Source: Streptomyces endocoffeicus
GTDB lineage: Bacteria; Actinomycetota; Actinomycetes; Streptomycetales; Streptomycetaceae
DNA: 64,000 bases
Direction: 5' to 3'
Assembly: GCF_016741935.1 (NCBI RefSeq)
Contig: NZ_JAERRG010000010.1
Coordinates: forward strand, 186,001 to 250,000
A program made the position numbers and the translations under genes. Each line of letters starts with the position of its first letter. Position 1 is the stretch's first letter. Shown here in pieces: positions 57,838 to 64,000 of this stretch. The notes under the pieces were generated by a model. The model made no database searches, was not told the DNA's origin, and saw only the letters and a program-made list of their open reading frames with translations.

Positions 57838-58518
57838 TCAGCCCGGTGTGACGAAACCGCTTTCGTACGCGGCGATCACCGCCTGGGTGCGGTCCCGGAC
57901 GCCCAGCTTGGTGAGCACCGCCCCCACATGCGTCTTGACGGTGGCCGGTCCCACCGCCATCCGGGCCGCGATCTCGGAGTTGGACAGGCCGTCGGTCATC
58001 AGCCGCAGCACCACGGCCTCCCGCTCGGAGAGCCGCTCGCGCAGCGCCCGCGCCATCGCCTCGCGGTCCGGGCCGCGGGCGGCGGCGTGCTCGGCGGCCA
58101 GCGCCCGCACCGCGGCCGGGAACAGCAGCGAATCGCTGCGCGCCACCACCCGCACCGCCTGCACCAGCTCCTCCGCACGGGCCCGCTTGAGCAGGAAGCC
58201 GCTGGCCCCGGCGCGCAGCGCGTCGTACACATAGCTGTCGTTCTCGAACGTCGTCACCACGATGACGCGCGGCGGGTCCGGTACGGTGCCCAGGATCCGC
58301 TCGGTGGCGCGGATGCCGTCCACCTCGGGCATCCGGACGTCCATCAGCACCACGTCCGGGCGCAGTTCACGGACGATCGGCACGGCCTCGGCGCCGCTTC
58401 CGGCCTCGCCCACGACCTCCAGGTCCGGTTCGCTGGAGAGGATCGCGCGCAGCGCGGTGCGCACCATCCGCTCGTCGTCGACGAGCACGATGCGCAAGGG
58501 GGACGGCGGGGTGCTCAC
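57838..58518 (-). CDS. NarL/LuxR-type response regulator
   Basis: 226 residues. The receiver domain has the acidic pair in VLVDDER and the phosphoacceptor Asp60 (VVLMDVRMPEVDG); Lys is in LLKRARAEELVQAV. The C-terminal LuxR helix-turn-helix is at about residues 160-215 (LSEREAVVLRLMTDGLSNSEIAARM). It overlaps the histidine kinase gene by ATGA, so they form one two-component system. Targets unknown. Confidence 0.95.
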   Translation of the reverse strand: MSTPPSPLRIVLVDDERMVRTALRAILSSEPDLEVVGEAGSGAEAVPIVRELRPDVVLMDVRMPEVDGIRATERILGTVPDPPRVIVVTTFENDSYVYDALRAGASGFLLKRARAEELVQAVRVVARSDSLLFPAAVRALAAEHAAARGPDREAMARALRERLSEREAVVLRLMTDGLSNSEIAARMAVGPATVKTHVGAVLTKLGVRDRTQAVIAAYESGFVTPG

Positions 58519-59780
58519 CGGGACGCCTCCACCGGGAGCCGGACCGTCAGCCGCCAGACGCCGTCCACGGTGTCCCAGGCGCAGGTGCCGCGCAGCAGGG
58601 TGACCCGCTCGGCGATGCCGCGCAGCCCGCGGCCGCCGCCGGCGGTCCGTGCCCGGGTCGTTCCGTCCACCGGGTTCTCCATCGTGATCTCCACCTTCTT
58701 CCGGTCCTCGGCGATCCGGAGCCGCACCGGCACCCGGCCCGCGTGGCGCAGCGCGTTGCTGAGCCCCTCCTGGACGATGCGGTACGCCTCGCGGGAGACC
58801 ACGGACGGCAGCCGGTCCAGCGTGCCCGGGGCCGTCAGCTCGACGGCGACGCCCGCGGCCCGGGTGCGGGCGAGCAGCCCGTCCAGGTCCATGAGGGTGG
58901 GGGAGGGGGCGGGGGCCGGGGCGGCCTCCCCTTCCCGTAACAGGCCCAGCACGCTGTCGAGTTCGCCGACCGCGTCCCGGGTGGTCTCCTCGATGGCCGC
59001 CAGCGCCTCCCGGGCGAAGTCCGGATCGGAGTCGAGGACCTTACGGGCCGCGCTCGCCTGGAGGGTCACCGCGCTCAGCGCATGGCCGACCGAGTCGTGC
59101 AGCTCGCGGGCGAGCCGGTTGCGGGAGGCCAGCCGGGCGGCCCGCCGTTCGGCGGCGGCGAGCCGTTCGGCGGGGGCCGGGCCGAGCAGCGCGGGCGCAC
59201 AGCGGGCCAGCAGCGCCCCGGCGGCCGCGGCGGTCCCCATGAGCAGGGCCAGCAGCGCCACCCCGGCCAGGGGCGCCAGCGCGGCGGGAGCCGAGGCGAA
59301 GGCGTGCGGCCAGCTCAGCCCGTCGGCGTACGAGTCGTCGGTGAACGGGAGCGCGACCAGCAGCGCCGAGGCGGGCAGCAGGGCCAGGATGAGCCCGCTG
59401 ACCAGCCCGCCGATGGCCAGGTGCAGCCCGTACCAGAGCGAGGTGCGGGCGCGTGCGTCCCACGACCCGGCGGGCCCGGCCGCGAGCTCGGCGGACTCCG
59501 GCAGCCCGCACAGCGAGCGCGCGGCGGTGGCCTCCAGAGGGCGTACGAGCGGCAGCAGCGCGGTCGGCGCGGCCAGCGGCAGGGCCGAGGCGAAGGTGAC
59601 CAGCTGCCAGCGCAGCGAGGTGAAGGGATCGGCGCCCCGGACCAGCATCGCGAAGACCACGGCGGTCAGCAGGTAGTACGGCATCAGCAGGGCACCGCCG
59701 AGCACCAGATGGACCCAGCGCAGCTGGGCCCGGCGGCCGACCACCGCCCGGACCGCCCGCCGCCACCACGCCCCGGTCAC
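58515..59780 (-). CDS. Sensor histidine kinase, HisKA_3 type (TTA codon)
   Basis: 421-residue membrane kinase partner of the NarL-type regulator. About four to six hydrophobic helices fill residues 20-200 with little extracytoplasmic sequence. The dimerisation motif ARELHDSVGHALSAV has the phosphoacceptor His near residue 227, and the ATPase G-box is GGGRGLRGIAERV. Codon 281 is TTA (58938-58940), implying bldA-dependent translation. I choose GTG 59780, which overlaps the upstream membrane-protein gene by GTGA; the longer frame is antisense. Confidence 0.92.
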   Translation of the reverse strand: MTGAWWRRAVRAVVGRRAQLRWVHLVLGGALLMPYYLLTAVVFAMLVRGADPFTSLRWQLVTFASALPLAAPTALLPLVRPLEATAARSLCGLPESAELAAGPAGSWDARARTSLWYGLHLAIGGLVSGLILALLPASALLVALPFTDDSYADGLSWPHAFASAPAALAPLAGVALLALLMGTAAAAGALLARCAPALLGPAPAERLAAAERRAARLASRNRLARELHDSVGHALSAVTLQASAARKVLDSDPDFAREALAAIEETTRDAVGELDSVLGLLREGEAAPAPAPSPTLMDLDGLLARTRAAGVAVELTAPGTLDRLPSVVSREAYRIVQEGLSNALRHAGRVPVRLRIAEDRKKVEITMENPVDGTTRARTAGGGRGLRGIAERVTLLRGTCAWDTVDGVWRLTVRLPVEASR

Positions 59781-60811
59781 CGGGTGGGGCGTTCCGCCGC
59801 GCGACCGGCGGAGCCGCGCTCGCGGAAGAAGCGCCCGCCGGCCGTGAGGACGAGCAATCCGACGGTCATCTGCACAGCGTAGGTCAGATTCATCAGCGCG
59901 GTCGGCTCCTTGGCGGCGCTCCGGGCGGTCAGCCCGGTCATCAGGAGCCAGCCGCCCCAGCAGGCCAGCGCCGCCGAGCCGACCCAGGCCAGGCCCAGCG
60001 GCAGGGCGAGGCGCACCGGGCGCCCGGCGCGGAAGGCGACCATGAGCACGCCGACGACGGTGACCAGCGCGAAGAGGACGTACACGCCCTCCAGGACGGC
60101 GAAGTCGCCGCCGCGGTCCCGGGCCCGCTCCTGGCTCAGCCCGGTGTCCGAACCGGCGGCCCACAGCAGATGGACGGCGGCGGGCACCGCGGCGAGCAGG
60201 GCGATGACGACGGCGACCGGGCGCCGGAGGGCACGGTCCGGGCCCTGGGCGGGCAGATCGGCGATCCGGCCGCGCCACAGATGGCCCCAGCGGCGGCGCG
60301 CGTACCGCACGAACAGGCCGCCCAGGGCCAGCCCCTGCACGATGAACCCCCCGTAGACCATCCCGAAGACCCACTCGGCGAGGAACGTCCCGCCCGATCC
60401 GGACGACCCGCCCCCGTCCCCGCCGTCGAGGCCCAGCGCCCTGGCCGCCAACTGGGCCGGGAATCCGGCCATGATGGGCGCGAGCAGACCGCAGGCCGCC
60501 CATGCGGGCAGGGCCGTCAGCCAGGCCGGTGCCCGCAGCCCCCAGGGGCGGGTGAGCAGCAGGGCGAGGACGACCACGGCGGCGTCCATGAGCACCGACA
60601 CCCCGTTGACCACGGCCATCAGCGTCTGCCTGCTCGGGTCGCGCAGCTCGCTGCCCTCGGGGATGCCGATATGACTGCCCGCCACCCAGGCGACCTTGAG
60701 GCCGATGTAGGGGAGACAGGCGAGGATCGCGACGGCCCGCAGGATCCGCGCGGTGGAGTCACCGGGGACGCGGGCGGGGGCGGAGCGCGCGCCGGGGAGG
60801 GTCTGGGTCAT
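59777..60811 (-). CDS. Conserved multi-spanning membrane protein upstream of the kinase
   Basis: 344 residues with about eight to nine hydrophobic helices and no recognised family. Residues 135-145 are a Gly/Ser linker (GGDGGGSSGSGG). It starts at ATG 60811 with GGGAGG about 9 nt upstream; the frame extends further but without support. It is coupled by GTGA to the histidine kinase, so it may be a signal-input or target membrane partner of that system. Confidence 0.83.
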   Translation of the reverse strand: MTQTLPGARSAPARVPGDSTARILRAVAILACLPYIGLKVAWVAGSHIGIPEGSELRDPSRQTLMAVVNGVSVLMDAAVVVLALLLTRPWGLRAPAWLTALPAWAACGLLAPIMAGFPAQLAARALGLDGGDGGGSSGSGGTFLAEWVFGMVYGGFIVQGLALGGLFVRYARRRWGHLWRGRIADLPAQGPDRALRRPVAVVIALLAAVPAAVHLLWAAGSDTGLSQERARDRGGDFAVLEGVYVLFALVTVVGVLMVAFRAGRPVRLALPLGLAWVGSAALACWGGWLLMTGLTARSAAKEPTALMNLTYAVQMTVGLLVLTAGGRFFRERGSAGRAAERPTR

Positions 60812-60904
60812 GGCCACCAGCCTCCCGGCGCGGTGGCGGGGGCGCGTCACCCCGCCCGACGATCCCCCTCCGCCGCGCGGTGGAGGGGACCGTCCTCCCG
60901 TGGG

Positions 60905-61675
60905 TCAGAGGCGGCGCGTCGCGAGGGTGAGCCGGTCCCGGGCGTCGAACAGGGCGTCCTTGATCATCTGCTCATGGGCGGGGGTGAGCCGGGCCACCGG
61001 CACCGAGCAGCTGATGGCGTCGCGCGAGGGGGTGCGGTACGGGATGGCGATGCCGAAGCAGCGCAGGCCCAGGGTGTTCTCCTCGCGGTCCACCGCGTAC
61101 CCCTGCTCCCGGATGAGGTGCAGCTCCTCGATCAGCTTCTCGCGGTCGGTGATGGTGTGCTCGGTCAGCTGGCCGAGTGTCTCCGGCAGCAGCTTGCGCA
61201 CCTGCTCGTCGGAGTACGTCGCCAGCAGCGCCTTGCCCAGCGAGGTGGAGTGGGCGGGCAGCCGGCGGCCGACACGGGTGAAGGGGCGCAGATAGTGCTG
61301 CGACTGCCGGGTGGCGAGGTAGACGACATTGGTGCCGTCGAGCCGGGCGAGGTGGATGGTCTCGGTGGTGTCGTCCGAGAGCCGGTCCAGGGTGGGGCGG
61401 GCGGCGGCCACGACCTCGTCGCCGTCGATGTAGGAGGTGCCGACGAGGAGGGCGCGCACCCCGATCCCGTAGCGGGTGCCGGTGGCGTCCGTCTCCACCC
61501 AGCCGAGCTCCACCAGGGTGCGCAGCAGCATGTAGAGACTCGACTTGGGATAGCCCACGGCCTCCTGGACCGCGGCGAGGCTGTGCATCCCGGGCCGCCC
61601 GGCGAAGAACTCCAGCAGTTCGACCGTGCGGACTGCCGATTTGACCTGGGCCCCGCCTGTCTCGGCAGCTGACAT
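60905..61675 (-). CDS. IclR-family regulator
   Basis: 256 residues. The N-terminal winged helix is at about residues 10-75 (VKSAVRTVELLEFFAGRPGMHSLAAVQEAVGYPKSSLYMLL); the C-terminal effector domain contains PAHSTSLGKALLATYSDEQV and IAIPYRTPSRDAISCSVPV. I choose ATG 61675. It is divergent from a 2-oxoglutarate-semialdehyde-type aldehyde dehydrogenase, its likely target, with a perfect dyad between them. It probably senses a sugar-acid intermediate. Confidence 0.94.
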   Translation of the reverse strand: MSAAETGGAQVKSAVRTVELLEFFAGRPGMHSLAAVQEAVGYPKSSLYMLLRTLVELGWVETDATGTRYGIGVRALLVGTSYIDGDEVVAAARPTLDRLSDDTTETIHLARLDGTNVVYLATRQSQHYLRPFTRVGRRLPAHSTSLGKALLATYSDEQVRKLLPETLGQLTEHTITDREKLIEELHLIREQGYAVDREENTLGLRCFGIAIPYRTPSRDAISCSVPVARLTPAHEQMIKDALFDARDRLTLATRRL

Positions 61676-61748
61676 CGCCTTGACCCCTCTGTTCGACCAG
61701 CCATAGAGTCCCGAGGGGAAATTCATCACCCGGGACAGCGTTCAGCAT

Positions 61749-61764
61749 ATCGAACACCGTCGAT
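61749..61764. promoter_or_regulatory. ATCGA-N6-TCGAT dyad between iclR and dehydrogenase
   Basis: A perfect 5-bp-arm dyad with a 6-bp spacer. It is 47 bp from the dehydrogenase start and 74 bp from the divergent iclR start, in the right place for IclR control of both genes. Confidence 0.6.
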
Positions 61765-61810
61765 GTGTGTGACGCAAGCAGCGGTAACACCACAGCAGGA
61801 GGAATCCGCG

Positions 61811-63346
61811 GTGTCAGCACCAGTGTGGAGCGTCGACCCCCGAACCGGAAAGCAGCGCGAGCAGGTAGCGGTCGAAGCCACGGCGGAGGAGGTCGACCGC
61901 GTGGTGCACGCGGCCCACGCCGCCCGCGGCTCCCTGGCCGACCGCGAGGTGCGCGCCGCCCTGCTGCGCACCGCCGCCGATCTGCTCGACGAGGCCCGCG
62001 ACCAGCTGGTCGAGGCCGCCGACGCGGAGACCGCCCTCGGCCCGGCCCGGCTCACCGGCGAACTCGCCCGCACCACCTACCAGCTGCGGTCGTTCGCGAC
62101 CATCGTGGACGAGGGCGCCTTCCTCGACGTCCGCATCGACCACGCCGACGCCACCCAGACCCCGCCCTGGCCCGATCTGCGCCGCTACAAGCTGCCGCTC
62201 GGCGTCGTCGCCGTCTACGCCGCCAGCAACTTCCCGCTCGCCTTCTCCGTGCCCGGCGGGGACACCGCGAGCGCGCTCGCCGCGGGCTGCCCGGTGATCG
62301 TCAAGGCCCACCCCGACCACCCCGCCACCTCCGAGGTGGCCGCCTCCGCGCTGCGCCGCGCCGCCGAGCGGGTCGGGGTGCCCGCCGATGTGATCGCGGT
62401 GGTGCACGGCTTCGACGCCGGTCTTGAGCTGGTCAAGCATCCGCTGATCGCCGGCGCCGGGTTCACCGGCTCGGTCCGCGGCGGCCGCGCCCTGCACGAC
62501 GCGGCGGCCTCCCGGCCGGTGCCGATCCCCTTCCACGGGGAACTGGGCAGCCTCAACCCGGTCGTGGTCACCGAGGCCGCGGCAAGCGAGCGCGGCGACC
62601 AGATCGGCGCGGGGCTCGCGGGCTCCATGACGCTGGGCGTCGGCCAGTTCTGCACCAAGCCCGGCTTCGTACTGGCCCCGGCCGGACCGGCGGGCGACGG
62701 CCTGCTGAAGTCCCTGACCGACGCGGTCAGCAACACCGACGCCGGAGTTCTGCTCGACCACCGGATGCGGGACAACTTCGTCGCCGGGATCAAGGAGCGC
62801 GCCGAGCTGGCGGACGTGGAGGCCCCGGTCACCCCCGGCTCCGGCGGTGAGCACACGGTGAGCGCGGGCTTCCTGACGGTCCCGGCGCGGCGGCTCACCG
62901 AGGGCGGCCCGCACGATGTGCTGCTGGAGGAGTGCTTCGGCCCGGTGACCGTCGTGGCGCGCTACGAGAGCGACGACGAGATCAGCGCGGTGCTCGGGCG
63001 GCTCCCGGGCAACCTCACCGCCACCGTCCACCTCTCCGCCGCCGAGGGCGAGGGCGTCGAGGGCCGGGCCGGTGAGCTGATCGCCGAGCTCACCCCGCTG
63101 GCCGGCCGGGTGCTGGTCAACGGCTGGCCGACCGGTGTCGCGGTCGCCCCGGCCCAGCACCACGGCGGCCCCTACCCGGCCACCACCTCCACCTCCACCT
63201 CGGTCGGCGGCACCGCCGTCGAGCGCTGGCTGCGGCCGGTCGCGTACCAGGACACCCCGGCCGCCCTGCTGCCGCCGGAGCTGCGCGACGAGAACCCGCT
63301 GGAGCTGCCGCGGCGGATCAACGGCGTCCGGGAGCAGCGCGGCTGA
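61811..63346 (+). CDS. Aldehyde dehydrogenase, 2-oxoglutarate-semialdehyde type
   Basis: 511-residue NAD(P)-dependent aldehyde dehydrogenase. Catalytic Cys281 is in GQFCTKPGFV and Glu244 in FHGELGSLNPV. The segments PLGVVAVYAASNFPLAFSVPGGD and VNGWPTGVAVAPAQHHGGPYPAT match the branch that oxidises 2-oxoglutarate semialdehyde to 2-oxoglutarate, the last step shared by uronate/aldarate and pentonate routes. The start is GTG 61811 after GGAGGAA. A terminator follows. Substrate assignment is by family and context. Confidence 0.9.
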   Translation: MSAPVWSVDPRTGKQREQVAVEATAEEVDRVVHAAHAARGSLADREVRAALLRTAADLLDEARDQLVEAADAETALGPARLTGELARTTYQLRSFATIVDEGAFLDVRIDHADATQTPPWPDLRRYKLPLGVVAVYAASNFPLAFSVPGGDTASALAAGCPVIVKAHPDHPATSEVAASALRRAAERVGVPADVIAVVHGFDAGLELVKHPLIAGAGFTGSVRGGRALHDAAASRPVPIPFHGELGSLNPVVVTEAAASERGDQIGAGLAGSMTLGVGQFCTKPGFVLAPAGPAGDGLLKSLTDAVSNTDAGVLLDHRMRDNFVAGIKERAELADVEAPVTPGSGGEHTVSAGFLTVPARRLTEGGPHDVLLEECFGPVTVVARYESDDEISAVLGRLPGNLTATVHLSAAEGEGVEGRAGELIAELTPLAGRVLVNGWPTGVAVAPAQHHGGPYPATTSTSTSVGGTAVERWLRPVAYQDTPAALLPPELRDENPLELPRRINGVREQRG

Positions 63347-63362
63347 CCCCCGGAACCGCGAC

Positions 63363-63407
63363 TCGGCCGCCGGACCCGCGGATCTGACCCGCGCGTCCGG
63401 CGGCCGA
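63363..63407 (+). terminator. 13-bp perfect hairpin after the dehydrogenase
   Basis: TCGGCCGCCGGAC (63363-63375) and GTCCGGCGGCCGA (63395-63407) pair completely around a 19-nt loop, starting 17 bp after the stop codon. Confidence 0.85.
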
Positions 63408-63547
63408 TTCGCGTCGGTGTCCACCCGGGCGCTGCCCATGCCATCGGAATCGCCGCTGGTCAGCGGGTATGTATAAGGATCGCTTGAAGGCATCCGACAC
63501 GGAAACGCGATGGACGCGGGGGTGCGCCCGTCCCATAGTTGATGGAC

Positions 63548-64000
63548 ATGGAGAGCCTGGCGGGCGCCGAATTCGCGCCACATACGACGTATCTCACCAC
63601 CGCGTCCAGCGGTCTGATCCCCGCACGCTCCGTAGCCGCCGTGAAGGCGGTCCTCGACGGCTCGGCCGCCGGACAGCCCATCATCGACGTGTCCTTCGAG
63701 GCGGTCGAGGCGAGCCGCGCCGCCTACGCCCGGCTCGTCGGCGTACCGCCCCGGCGCGTCGCGGCCGGCAGCTCGGTCGCCGTGTACGCGGGGATGATCG
63801 CGACCTCGCTGCCGCCCGGGGCCGAAGTCCTGGTGGCCGACGGCGACTTCAGTTCCCTGGTCAACCCCTTCGCCGTCCGCGGCGACCTCAAGCTGCGCAG
63901 CGTGCCGCTGGAGGAGATCGCCGAGGCGGTGCGGCCCGGTACGGCGCTGGTGGCCGTGAGCGCGGTCCAGTCGGCGGACGGGCGGATCGCCGACCTCGAC
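63548..64000 (+). CDS. Class V aminotransferase-fold protein, N-terminal fragment
   Basis: Open to the right edge; 151 residues are visible. The start reads MESLAGAEFAPHTTYLTTASSGLIPARS, then GVPPRRVAAGSSVAVYAGMIATSLPPGAEVLVADGDFSSLVNPF, the pattern of class V aminotransferases and cysteine-desulfurase-like enzymes. The cofactor lysine lies outside the window. CATAGT at 63534-63539, 8 nt before ATG 63548, suggests a leaderless mRNA; ATG 63542 is an alternative start. Substrate unknown. Confidence 0.85.
   Translation, partial: MESLAGAEFAPHTTYLTTASSGLIPARSVAAVKAVLDGSAAGQPIIDVSFEAVEASRAAYARLVGVPPRRVAAGSSVAVYAGMIATSLPPGAEVLVADGDFSSLVNPFAVRGDLKLRSVPLEEIAEAVRPGTALVAVSAVQSADGRIADLD

Overview
The window is high-GC actinobacterial chromosome, almost certainly Streptomyces. 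Signs are the extreme third-position GC, frequent GTG starts, dense ATGA/GTGA stop-start overlaps, an XRE/DUF397/ATPase developmental-type trio, Tat and lipoprotein exports, and very rare TTA leucine codons (I found three, in three separate genes). I saw no tRNA, rRNA, CRISPR array, phage or transposase.

Region 1 (1-18.8 kb) is a conserved core block. A leftward pentose-phosphate operon tkt-tal-zwf-opcA-pgl (pgl cut by the left edge) faces the haem O/A genes ctaB and ctaA, an ABC-2 exporter pair and the rightward sufR-sufB-sufD-Rieske ferredoxin-sufC-sufS-sufU-sufT operon for iron-sulfur cluster assembly. A perfect CAAC-N6-GTTG SufR-type operator overlaps the sufR start codon, and an iron-box-like dyad lies just upstream. 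The operon ends in a 15-bp perfect hairpin.

Region 2 (18.8-39 kb) is mixed housekeeping and accessory DNA: an SMR efflux/TetR pair with a repeat-rich leaderless promoter, dapD, an exported endonuclease/phosphatase, a PhoX-like Tat phosphatase behind a PHO-box-like repeat, a luciferase-family oxidoreductase, a VapBC-type module, a double TerD protein, DUF1963, an epimerase, a DMT exporter with divergent TetR, the ATPase/XRE/DUF397 trio, an SDR with a 19-bp-spacer (MerR-type) promoter, and a MarR-MFS-isochorismatase-like operon. It closes with a 480-bp gene-free stretch forming a large imperfect inverted repeat around an AT-rich core.

Region 3 (39-52.8 kb) is sugar-acid catabolism: a uronate-dehydrogenase-like gene divergent from kdgD, an unrecognised TIM-barrel-like protein coupled to kdgD, an MFS transporter, a FadR-type GntR regulator, a DHDPS-family dehydratase/aldolase, an IlvD/Edd aldonate dehydratase, two sugar ABC permeases, a Gfo/Idh/MocA oxidoreductase, a PmoA-family protein and a sugar-binding lipoprotein. 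The enzyme expected to complete it, a 2-oxoglutarate-semialdehyde dehydrogenase, is at 61.8 kb beside an IclR regulator. Together they can be read as uptake and oxidation of uronates and pentonates to 2-oxoglutarate.

Region 4 (52.8-64 kb) holds a polysaccharide deacetylase, a secreted beta-helix (pectate-lyase-like) protein, a purine permease, an aldo/keto reductase, a membrane protein-histidine kinase-response regulator operon, the IclR/dehydrogenase pair, and a class V aminotransferase cut by the right edge.
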